This document shows, in pieces, positions 56,845-64,000 of a DNA stretch of 64,000 nt. The stretch lies in assembly GCF_011758745.1 (NCBI RefSeq), contig NZ_JAANOV010000001.1, positions 682,001 to 746,000 on the forward strand. Direction: 5' to 3'. Position 1 is the first letter of the stretch; each line of letters starts with the position of its first letter. The position numbers and the translations under genes are program-made. Source of the DNA: Amycolatopsis granulosa (GTDB taxonomy: Bacteria; Actinomycetota; Actinomycetes; Mycobacteriales; Pseudonocardiaceae). The notes beneath the pieces were generated by a model that did not search any database, was not told the DNA's origin, and saw only the letters and a list, made by a program, of their open reading frames with translations.

Positions 56845-59259
56845 TCAGGCCGGGAGGTAGGTCTCGCTCCAGCGCTCGCTGACCACGCCGTCGCGCAGCA
56901 TCGTGGCGATGTCGCCGGGACCGTAGCCGAGCTCGGCGAGCACTTCACGGGTGTGCCGGCCGTATCGCGGCGCGTCGGAGGGCATCCGGACCGGCAGGTC
57001 GGCGCCGCGGATCGCCTGCGGCGCGACCAGGTCGACCTCGTGCCCGCTGGGGTAGCGGTCGTGCCGCACGAACACCCCGGTCGAACGCAGCGGGACCGGT
57101 CCGGCGCTTTCCCGCACCAGGCCCCGCTCGCGCAGGGTGGCGATGTGCTCGATGCGCTGGACGGCGAAACCGCGAGGAGCAAGCAGTTCCGCCCAGTGAT
57201 CGACGTCGTGGTCGGCGAAGGTGTGGTCGGCGAAGGCGTGGCCCTGGTCCTCGTGCGGGCCGGCCAGGAAGAACCAGCCGTCGGCGGCGCGGTGGCACCG
57301 GTAGCCCGGCGACGCGCCGAGGGTCCCGGGGCCACTGGGCTCGGGCAGGTCGTCGCGGCCCGGTCCGTCGTGCAGGAACGGGATCTGCAGCAGTTGCCCG
57401 GCCGCCGCCAGTGACGTCCGCATGACCTGGGGCTGGTCGCGTCCGGTGGTGCGGATCAGTGCCGCGACGGTGGCGAACGCGGCGCAGAACCCGGCGAGCG
57501 CGTCGATGGTGCCCAGGTGCGCGTGCTCCTCGGGTGTGCCGGGACCGCCGCCGAAGCGGGTCATGATCCCGGTGCAGGCCTGCACGTTGTCGTCGTAGCC
57601 GACCGCGCCGGACCGCGGGCCGGGACTGGGGCCGCCGTAGGCGTCGATCCGCACGAGCACGATGCCGGGCCGCAGGGCGTTGAGCCGGGCGGGGTCGAGG
57701 CCGAGCCGGTGCATCTGCTCCACGGTCCCGTTGAAGGTCACGACGTCGGAGGTGGCCACCAGCCGGTCGAGGATCTCGCGTCCGGCCGGGGTCTTCAGAT
57801 CGGCCAGCACACTGCGTTTCCCGCGCTGGGCGTGCAGGCCGACGACGATGGCGTGGTACGGGTCGAACCCGGGCGTCGGCGGGTCGACGCGGACCACCTC
57901 GGCACCGAACCGCGCCAGGGTCGCGCCGACCATCGGGCCCGCGATCACGTTGGTCAGGTCGAGGATGCGCACCCCGGACAGCGGCAGGCCACCGTCGGCA
58001 CCGTCCGCTTCGGACGGTGCCGGTTCCGGCCGGGGCGTGCCGAATCCGCCTTCGGTGTCGCGGGCGGCGGTCCGCCGGGGCGGGCTGTTCTCCGCCCAGA
58101 CCACCGGTCCGGGCACGGTGAGACCGCCCTCGATCGGGGCGACCAGTCCCGCGGCGCGGGGATGTCCGGACCGGATCCACTCGACGGTGCTGCGATGCGC
58201 GGCGCCGGGGATTCCGGCCGCGTCGAACCGGCGCTCCCATTCCTCGGCGGTACGGGTGCGGAACACCTCGCCGATCAGTTCGGTCAGCCGCGCGGTCCAG
58301 CGGGCCGACAGCGGGTACGCCAGCAAGGTGCAGTCGACGCCGTCGGGCCAGGTGCCGCTGTCGGTGTAGGGGTCGACGAGCGGGATTCCTTCCGCCAGCA
58401 CGGTTTCCCACAGCCCGAGCAGCTTCAGCGACCGCACCGCGTGCGTGCGGTGGGCGGGACAGCAGTGGTAGAACAACCGGCCGTCGCGGCAGACGTAGCT
58501 GCGGTAGAAGGGGTCCAGCAGCGACTGGACCTGGTCGTAGGTGAGGTCCATCGGCTCGCCCGCGCGGCGGCGGCGGTTGATCTCGTGCTCGCGCAGGGAC
58601 AGGTACCGCGGCGGCAGGTCCGACACCGCCAGTGAGTTGAACGCCAGCCCCTCCAGCACGGCCTCGGCGAGCGGGACTTCGAGCACGTCACCCCGGCCGG
58701 TGCGGTCGCGGGCCTTGAGCGCCACCGTCACGGCCAGCGCCCCGAGCGCCGCCGCGTAGGCGGACGCCAGCGGCAGCGGCGTGAACGACGGGTCGACGCC
58801 CATCAGGACCCGGTTGAGCCCCATGTCGGTGTACCCGCCGGTCGCGGCCATCACGACGCCTTCCCAGCCGGGCGTCGCCCGCCGTGGATCGCCCTCGCCG
58901 AATCCGGGCAGCGACAACTGCACGGCGCGCGGGTTCAGCGCGGTGATCTCCGCCGGCCCGAGCCCGAATCCGGCCATCACGCCGGGGCGGAAGTTCTCGA
59001 TCACCACGTCGGCCTGGGTGATGAGGCCCTGGGCCGCGCGCAGCCCGGCCGGCGTGGTGAGGTCGAGCCGCCGGACGGCTTTGCCGCAGCCGAGTGCCGC
59101 CGCGGCCGGCGACCGCCAGCGCGGACCGCCGGGCGGATCGACGTGGACGACCTCCGCGCCGAGGTCGGCGAGCATCAGCGCGACCGCGGGCCCGGCCACG
59201 TACTGACCGAAGTCGAGCACGCGGATGCCGGTCAGCGGCGCAGTGGATTCCTCAGGCAC
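56845..59259 (-). CDS. Double-domain CoA-transferase family III (CaiB/BaiF)
   Basis: 804 residues, two CaiB-type halves. First: RVLDFGQYVAGPAVALMLAD and GAEVVHVDPPGG. Second (~residue 425 on): VRILDLTNVIAGPMVGATLA, FGAEVVRVDPP, HLGTIDALAGFCAAFATVAA. The catalytic Asp is visible only in the second half. In the first half the equivalent segment reads PLASAYAAALG. It probably activates or recycles a carboxylic acid as CoA ester for this operon. It overlaps the FAD oxidoreductase gene by 8 bases. Confidence 0.88.
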   Translation of the reverse strand: MPEESTAPLTGIRVLDFGQYVAGPAVALMLADLGAEVVHVDPPGGPRWRSPAAAALGCGKAVRRLDLTTPAGLRAAQGLITQADVVIENFRPGVMAGFGLGPAEITALNPRAVQLSLPGFGEGDPRRATPGWEGVVMAATGGYTDMGLNRVLMGVDPSFTPLPLASAYAAALGALAVTVALKARDRTGRGDVLEVPLAEAVLEGLAFNSLAVSDLPPRYLSLREHEINRRRRAGEPMDLTYDQVQSLLDPFYRSYVCRDGRLFYHCCPAHRTHAVRSLKLLGLWETVLAEGIPLVDPYTDSGTWPDGVDCTLLAYPLSARWTARLTELIGEVFRTRTAEEWERRFDAAGIPGAAHRSTVEWIRSGHPRAAGLVAPIEGGLTVPGPVVWAENSPPRRTAARDTEGGFGTPRPEPAPSEADGADGGLPLSGVRILDLTNVIAGPMVGATLARFGAEVVRVDPPTPGFDPYHAIVVGLHAQRGKRSVLADLKTPAGREILDRLVATSDVVTFNGTVEQMHRLGLDPARLNALRPGIVLVRIDAYGGPSPGPRSGAVGYDDNVQACTGIMTRFGGGPGTPEEHAHLGTIDALAGFCAAFATVAALIRTTGRDQPQVMRTSLAAAGQLLQIPFLHDGPGRDDLPEPSGPGTLGASPGYRCHRAADGWFFLAGPHEDQGHAFADHTFADHDVDHWAELLAPRGFAVQRIEHIATLRERGLVRESAGPVPLRSTGVFVRHDRYPSGHEVDLVAPQAIRGADLPVRMPSDAPRYGRHTREVLAELGYGPGDIATMLRDGVVSERWSETYLPA

Positions 59260-60445
59260 GAGCCCTCCTCGAGATCAGATCGCGCAGGATCGCGGCGGCG
59301 GTTGTTTCGGCCGTGGCCGGGGCCAGGGTCATGCCGAGCTGGCCGTGCCCGGTCGCCGCGTACAGTCCGGGCCGCAGCCGGCGGGTGATGGGCAGGCCGT
59401 CCGGCGTCATCGGGCGCGCGCCCTGCCAGACGGTGCCGTCGGCGCCGAGGTCGGCGTGCGGCAGCAGACGGCTCGCCGCCCGGCGCAACCCCTGGGTGTC
59501 CGGCTCGGCCGGTGGCCGGCCGCCGAGCTCCATCCCGCCGGTCAGGCGCAGCAGCCGGCCGCGCTGGCCCAGCACGACGTGGTGGTCGAGGTCGACCACG
59601 GCGTGGTGCAGCACCGGTTCGCACGGCACGGTGACGCTCCAGCCCCGCCCGGCCTCGACGGCCAGCCGGGCCCCCGCGGTACGGGCGAGCGCGGGGCTGT
59701 CCGCCCCGGCGGCGATCACGACGACGTCAGCGGCAAGGGGCCCCGCGTCGGTGTGCACGCCGCGAACGCCGTCGGCCCGGATCGACTCGACCCGCGCCCG
59801 GTGGAGGCGGGCCCCGTGCCGCTCGGCCGCCTGCCGCACGGCCTCGGTGGTACGGGCGGGATCGAGCAGTGCGTCACCGGGGAACCGCACCGCTCCGGCG
59901 AGACCGGCCAGGTGCGGTTCCAGCTCGGCCACCGCGGCCGCGTCGAGGAGCTCGGCGGTCACGCCGGACTGCGCCAGCCGGACCGCGCTCCGGTAGTGAT
60001 TGCGCAGTGCCTTCGCGTTGCGGCTCACCGCGAGCGTGCCGGCCGCACTGAGTCCGAAGTGGACGTTCTCCTCGTGCGCGAACTGTTCGTACCACCAGCG
60101 GCTGCGGTGGGCCAGTGCGGCGATCCGGCTCGCGGCCCGCCACGACCGGCCCGGCCGGGACGCGAGCGCGAACCGTCCGAGCCAGCCCGCGGTGGCCGCC
60201 GTGACCGGGAATCGCAGCGTGATGTCCTGGCCCCGGCCGAGCAGCCCGCGTACCCCTTCCGCCAGCATGGCCGGATGCGCCATCGGCCGGCTGTAGCTCG
60301 GGACGAGCAGCCCGGCGTTCCCTTCGGACGCGCCGGTGCCCGGCCGCGGATCGACCAGCGTGACGTCGGCGCCCGCCCGGGCGAGCTGGTAGGCCAGCGC
60401 ACTCCCGACGATGCCTGCTCCGACGACGATCACCTGGCCGGTCAT
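59252..60445 (-). CDS. FAD-dependent amine/amino-acid oxidoreductase (DadA-like)
   Basis: 397 residues. Rossmann FAD site VIVVGAGIVGSALAYQLARA, glycine-oxidase/DadA layout with LLVPSYSRPMAHPAM, DALLDPARTTEAVRQAAERH, GARPMTPDGLPITRRLRPGL and ATGHGQLGMTLAPATAE. It oxidises a secondary amine or D-amino acid to imine and keto acid. ATG 60445 overlaps the amidase stop by ATGA. Confidence 0.9.
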   Translation of the reverse strand: MTGQVIVVGAGIVGSALAYQLARAGADVTLVDPRPGTGASEGNAGLLVPSYSRPMAHPAMLAEGVRGLLGRGQDITLRFPVTAATAGWLGRFALASRPGRSWRAASRIAALAHRSRWWYEQFAHEENVHFGLSAAGTLAVSRNAKALRNHYRSAVRLAQSGVTAELLDAAAVAELEPHLAGLAGAVRFPGDALLDPARTTEAVRQAAERHGARLHRARVESIRADGVRGVHTDAGPLAADVVVIAAGADSPALARTAGARLAVEAGRGWSVTVPCEPVLHHAVVDLDHHVVLGQRGRLLRLTGGMELGGRPPAEPDTQGLRRAASRLLPHADLGADGTVWQGARPMTPDGLPITRRLRPGLYAATGHGQLGMTLAPATAETTAAAILRDLISRRARA

Positions 60446-61836
60446 GCCACCGGCTCCGGCCAGATCTGCGGTTGCTCGACGGCGGCGCCGATGCGGAACG
60501 GGGTCGCGTCGTCGAACGGCCGCCCGGCGATCTGCACCCCGGTGGGCACGCCGTTGGCGGCGAAACCGGATGGCACGGCGAGCACCGGGCAGGAAGACAT
60601 GATGTTGAACGGCAGGGCGGGCAGCGCTTCGAAGTAGTGGCCGAGCGGACGGCCGTCGACCTCGGGGCCGTAACCGACGTAATCCTCCCCGGCGATCAGG
60701 CCGCGGGTGCCCGCGGCCGGGCAGACCAGGGCGTCGAAGCGCTGGAACAGCTCACCGACCGGCGCGGCGAGCTCCGCTTCGAGTTCCAGGCCGTCGAGCA
60801 CCGTCGCACCGCCGGCGCGTTCGCGCGCCCAGCGGGTGAACTCGACCGCGTAGGGGGTCTGCGCGACTCCCGCCACCGCCGCGGCGAAGCCGTGGTGGAA
60901 GTGGATCGCCGCCGCCCGCAGGACCTTCTCCCGTGGCACGGCCAACCCGACGGTCTCCACGTGCGCCCCGGCATCGCGGAGGCGCTCGGCGAACGCACGG
61001 GTGTTGCGGCGGACATCGGGATCGACCGGCCAGTCCCCCAGATCTTCCGACAGCGCGATGCGGAGCCCGCCCAGCCCGCCCGCCGGCGCGGGCAGGGTGT
61101 AGAGCGGCAGCGAGCCGAGATCGTAGGCGACGGGCCCGGCGACCACGTTCTGCAGCAGCGCCACGTCGGCCACGCAACGGGCAAGGACTCCCGAGTGGAC
61201 GTAGGTGTCGAGGTGGAACGGTGAATCGACCGGGACGCGCCCGCGCGGCGGCTTGAACCCGACCACACCGCTGAACGCCGCCGGTACCCGGATCGAGCCA
61301 GCGGTGTCCGATCCGGTGGCCAGCACCGTCGATCCCGCGGCGAGCGCCGCGGCCGAACCGCCCGAGGAACCACCCGGGGAGAACTCGGGATTCCACGGGT
61401 TGCGCGTCACGCCCCAGAGTGAGGAATGCGTGAACGCCGCCGTCGCGAACTCCGGCGCGGTGCTGCGCGCGTGCACGATCGCCCCGGCGTTCTGTACCCG
61501 CCGGATGAACTCGGCGGTGTGCCCGGCGACGGTGTGCTCGTGGACCCGCGATCCCTGGGTCCACGGCTGGCCCGCGATCGGCTCGTCCTCCTTGACCACC
61601 GTGGGCAGTCCGTCGAGCGGCCGGGGACTGCCGTGCCCGCCGTACCGCCGTTCGGCGGCCTTCGCCTGCTCCAGGGCACTTTCGAACATGCGGTACGCCA
61701 GCGCGTTGACGACCGGCTCGGTCCGCTCCGCCCGGGCGATCACCGCCTCGGTCAGCTCCACCGGCGACAGCTCGCGGGCCCGGAACGCCCGCAGTGCCCC
61801 GACCGCGGAGAGGTGATGCAGCGCGTTCGTCGTCAC
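60442..61836 (-). CDS. Amidase signature family protein
   Basis: 464 residues. Ser-cisSer-Lys triad: Lys82 (PTVVKED), the cis-Ser in SPGGSSGGSAAALAAG (~158) and nucleophile Ser181 in GSDTAGSIRVPAA. It hydrolyses an amide. GTG 61836 overlaps the upstream stop by GTGA; an adjacent GTG at 61839 is equally possible. Placed in a carnitine-type operon it could release a carboxylate from an amide such as a carnitinamide-like compound; this is inference. Confidence 0.92.
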   Translation of the reverse strand: MTTNALHHLSAVGALRAFRARELSPVELTEAVIARAERTEPVVNALAYRMFESALEQAKAAERRYGGHGSPRPLDGLPTVVKEDEPIAGQPWTQGSRVHEHTVAGHTAEFIRRVQNAGAIVHARSTAPEFATAAFTHSSLWGVTRNPWNPEFSPGGSSGGSAAALAAGSTVLATGSDTAGSIRVPAAFSGVVGFKPPRGRVPVDSPFHLDTYVHSGVLARCVADVALLQNVVAGPVAYDLGSLPLYTLPAPAGGLGGLRIALSEDLGDWPVDPDVRRNTRAFAERLRDAGAHVETVGLAVPREKVLRAAAIHFHHGFAAAVAGVAQTPYAVEFTRWARERAGGATVLDGLELEAELAAPVGELFQRFDALVCPAAGTRGLIAGEDYVGYGPEVDGRPLGHYFEALPALPFNIMSSCPVLAVPSGFAANGVPTGVQIAGRPFDDATPFRIGAAVEQPQIWPEPVA

Positions 61837-62783
61837 CACGCCACCTCGGTCCCGATCCGCTCGTCCTCCGCGCGCCGGATCAGGTGCCAGGCCACCGCGG
61901 CGTCCTGCACCCCCAGGCCGACGCTGAGGTAGGTGATCACGTCCTGCGCCCCGGTACGGCCGGACCGCTTTCCCGCCACGACATCGCCCAGTGCGACCAG
62001 CTCCAGCTCCGCTCCGTGCGCGACCACCGGACCGCAGTGCGCACGGGCGGTGGCGAGGTGGTCGACGACCACGGCGTGGCTTTTGTCGAGCACGTCGGCA
62101 CCGACTTCGCGGCGGTGCTCCTCGAACGACCCGATGCTCAGCACGGTCGCGCCCGGCGCCAGGAGTTCCGCCCCGAACAGCGGCTCGGTGGCCAGCGTCG
62201 CGCACACCACGACGTCGGCGCCGTCGAGTGCTTCCCCGGCCGTCGGCACGGCCCGCACCGGGTTCCCCAGTTCCGCCGCGCTCGCCTCGCGTTCCGCGGC
62301 AAGCGGGGACCACATCCGGACGTCGGTGAGGGCGAGGACCCGGCTCAGCGCGCGCACATGCGCGCGGCCCTGCGTGCCGGCGCCGAGGACGGCGAGTGTC
62401 CGGGCACCCGGCCGGGCCAGATGCTCGGCGGCGACCGCGCTGGCCGCGGAGGTGCGCAACGTGGTGATCGCGGCGCCGTCCATCAGCGCGACCGGGCGCC
62501 CGGTGTCCGGGTCCAGCGCGGTCAGCACCGCGTGGATCGTCGGCAGCCCCCGGGAAGCGTTGCCGGGGTTGACACTGCCGAACTTCGACACCGGTCCGGT
62601 CGCGGAGTCCAGCCGGGCGGCGTAGCAGAACACCGTGGATGGTTCGGTTGCCGGCCCGCCGCCGATCTTGTCCGGCTGCCAGGCGGTTCCGGTGCCCAGT
62701 GCGGTGAACGCCTCGCGCTGGGTGGCGATCGCGGTGTCGATGTCGAGGAGCGCCTCGATGTCGGTCCGGGTCAGCAGCCTCAT
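61833..62783 (-). CDS. Ornithine cyclodeaminase/mu-crystallin family
   Basis: 316 residues. MRLLTRTDIEALLDIDTAIA, FGSVNPGNASRGLPTIHAVL, RTLAVLGAGTQGRAHVRALS (NAD site) and VVVDHLATARAHCGPV. Family members are cyclodeaminases or ketimine/imine reductases; mu-crystallin-type ketimine reduction would pair logically with an imine-forming FAD oxidase next door. ATG 62783 overlaps the thioesterase stop by ATGA. Confidence 0.9.
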   Translation of the reverse strand: MRLLTRTDIEALLDIDTAIATQREAFTALGTGTAWQPDKIGGGPATEPSTVFCYAARLDSATGPVSKFGSVNPGNASRGLPTIHAVLTALDPDTGRPVALMDGAAITTLRTSAASAVAAEHLARPGARTLAVLGAGTQGRAHVRALSRVLALTDVRMWSPLAAEREASAAELGNPVRAVPTAGEALDGADVVVCATLATEPLFGAELLAPGATVLSIGSFEEHRREVGADVLDKSHAVVVDHLATARAHCGPVVAHGAELELVALGDVVAGKRSGRTGAQDVITYLSVGLGVQDAAVAWHLIRRAEDERIGTEVAW

Positions 62784-63223
62784 CGCCGGCCCACCCGTCC
62801 GGCCTCCTTCGGCGCGTCGGCGAGCAGTGCTTCCGCTGCCGCGCGGACGTCCCCGGGCAGCGGCGTCGACCGCGCGGCGACGAGATCGACGTGCACGCCC
62901 AGGATCTCCGCCGTCGCCCGCAGCCGCCCGGCGGCGGTCATCTCGTGCCAGAACACCAGCCGCTTGCCGTCGACCTCGGTGACCTGCGTGGTCACGGTGA
63001 CCTCCTCGCCGGGCAGCACCTGCTCCAGGTAACGGATGTGCGCCTCCACGGTGAACAGCGAGCACTTCGCCCGCTCCCGGTACGCCGGCGGCATCCCGAT
63101 GTGCGCCATGGCGTGCTCGGTCGCGTCGCCGAACAACAGGACGTAGTAGGCCTCGCTGAGGTGCTGGTTGTCGTCTATCCATTCCGGACGGAGACCGCGC
63201 CGCAGCGGCGGGATGGGGGTCAC
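62780..63223 (-). CDS. Acyl-CoA thioesterase (hotdog fold)
   Basis: 147 residues from GTG 63223 (GTGA overlap). 4HBT-type hotdog: LRPEWIDDNQHLSEAYYVLL with the catalytic Asp region, YRERAKCSLFTVEAHIRYLE and KRLVFWHEMTAAGRL. This is the type that follows, or is fused to, L-carnitine dehydrogenase and hydrolyses betainyl-CoA. Here it is a separate gene coupled to the dehydrogenase. Confidence 0.9.
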   Translation of the reverse strand: MTPIPPLRRGLRPEWIDDNQHLSEAYYVLLFGDATEHAMAHIGMPPAYRERAKCSLFTVEAHIRYLEQVLPGEEVTVTTQVTEVDGKRLVFWHEMTAAGRLRATAEILGVHVDLVAARSTPLPGDVRAAAEALLADAPKEAGRVGRR

Positions 63224-64000
63224 GACTCGCCCCGCACCGCGCGCAGCACGGCGATCACCTTGCGGTCGCGTTCGGTGACCAGTTCCGTCGTCGAGCGGTG
63301 GCCGGTGGTCTCGCCGATGCCCTCGATCAGGGTGGTGCGCAGGTCGTCGGTCAGCTCCGGAGCGTCCAGCCGGGTCCACGGGTAGTCCACCCCGAAGTGG
63401 TCCAGCGCGTGCGCCATGCCGCCCTCGCCGCCGGCGAGGTGGAACGTGGTGCAGGGGCCCTGGAACGGCCAGCGCAGCCCGGGTCCGGCGATCACCGCGG
63501 TCTCGATCTGGTCCACGGTGGCCTCGCCCGCGTCGATCATGTGCAACGCCTCGCGCCACAACGCTTCCTGCAGCCGGTTCGCGATGAACCCGGGCACCTC
63601 GCGGTCCATCACGATCACGGTTTTCCCGGCGCGGGTGTAGAACTCGCCCGCCCACCGCACCGCCCCGGCGGCGGTCCGTTCCCCGCCGACGACCTCCACC
63701 AGCGGCAGCAGGTACGGCGGGTTGAACGGATGCCCCACCACGAGGCGTTCCGGGTGCGCCGCGGCCGCCTGCATGTCGGTCATCCGGTAGCCCGAGGTCG
63801 ACGAGCCCACCACGACCCCCACCGGGGCGGCGGCGTCGATCCGGGCGAGCAGGTCCGCTTTCAGCGCCAGGTCCTCCGGAGCGCTTTCCTGCACGAAGTG
63901 CGCGTCGGCCACCGCTTCGGCCAGCGTCGCGGTCACGGTGAGCCGGTCGCGCGACGCGCCGGCCGCGAGGCCCAGCTCGGTGAGCGTCGGCCAGGCGGTG
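63220..64000 (-). CDS. L-carnitine dehydrogenase-like 3-hydroxyacyl-CoA dehydrogenase, partial
   Basis: The C-terminal ~260 codons are visible; the start lies beyond the right edge. Motifs: VVVGSSTSGYRMTDMQAAAA, VGHPFNPPYLLPLVEVVGGE, EVPGFIANRLQEALWREALH and GPGLRWPFQGPCTTFHLAGG, EGGMAHALDHFG. The GLRW ... HLAGGEGGM segment is typical of carnitine dehydrogenases rather than acyl-CoA enzymes. It oxidises the 3-hydroxyl of carnitine or an analogue with NAD. It is coupled to the thioesterase. Confidence 0.88.
   Translation of the reverse strand, partial: TAWPTLTELGLAAGASRDRLTVTATLAEAVADAHFVQESAPEDLALKADLLARIDAAAPVGVVVGSSTSGYRMTDMQAAAAHPERLVVGHPFNPPYLLPLVEVVGGERTAAGAVRWAGEFYTRAGKTVIVMDREVPGFIANRLQEALWREALHMIDAGEATVDQIETAVIAGPGLRWPFQGPCTTFHLAGGEGGMAHALDHFGVDYPWTRLDAPELTDDLRTTLIEGIGETTGHRSTTELVTERDRKVIAVLRAVRGES

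Overview
The window is about 70% GC, with GTG and TTG starts and many 4-base ATGA/GTGA overlaps between consecutive genes. It has three large LuxR-type ATP-binding regulators, TetR, LacI and HxlR regulators, an F420-type LLM oxidoreductase and RHS and LGFP proteins. This points to the chromosome of a mycelial actinomycete, most likely a Pseudonocardiaceae member of the Amycolatopsis type. That placement is inference from gene style, not from a marker gene. No tRNA, rRNA, CRISPR array or replication origin was seen.

Layout. (1) 147-2415: a glycoside-hydrolase-like protein divergent from a TetR regulator, with two 21-bp dyads between them. (2) 2416-15300: a decayed accessory region. It holds an NlpC/P60 fragment, an IS5-family remnant, a tautomerase, an RHS remnant meeting an LGFP-repeat tail head-on, a serine-recombinase tail, GlxA- and HD-domain genes, broken AraC and DJ-1 genes, an ABC exporter with its regulator, colicin- and WapI-type immunity pieces and an IS701 remnant. 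(3) 15316-19493: an SDR, an LLM oxidoreductase, an acyl-CoA synthetase and a divergent TetR, with phased direct repeats between the last two. (4) 19552-29408: a LuxR ATPase regulator, an HxlR regulator, three alpha/beta hydrolases, a quinone oxidoreductase, an enoyl-CoA-hydratase-like protein, an uncharacterised protein and an RclA-like flavoenzyme. (5) 29545-32290: small orphan genes that may be immunity proteins, and a DHFR-like reductase.

(6) 32296-40531: a glucuronide/glucuronate locus, uidA-transporter-manD divergent from lacI-uxaC-uxuB. It encodes uptake of a glucuronide, hydrolysis to glucuronate, isomerisation to fructuronate, reduction to mannonate and dehydration to 2-keto-3-deoxygluconate. 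(7) 40577-48650: a potassium channel, a SHOCT protein, two tandem MalT-like regulators, an 80-residue protein and a universal stress protein. (8) 48745-54778: a four-gene operon of GH15 glucoamylase/trehalase-like protein, divergent Zwf, divergent Edd/IlvD dehydratase and D-2-hydroxyacid dehydrogenase. (9) 55109-64000: an eight-gene operon with the three core activities of carnitine degradation (carnitine-type dehydrogenase, thioesterase, beta-keto acid cleavage enzyme), plus amidase, ornithine-cyclodeaminase-like, FAD oxidase, double-domain CoA-transferase and nitrilase-family genes. It runs off the right edge.

The most interesting parts are the extended carnitine-type operon, the Zwf/Edd-like operon in which both enzymes lack textbook residues, and the hydrolase cluster around 23-29 kb.
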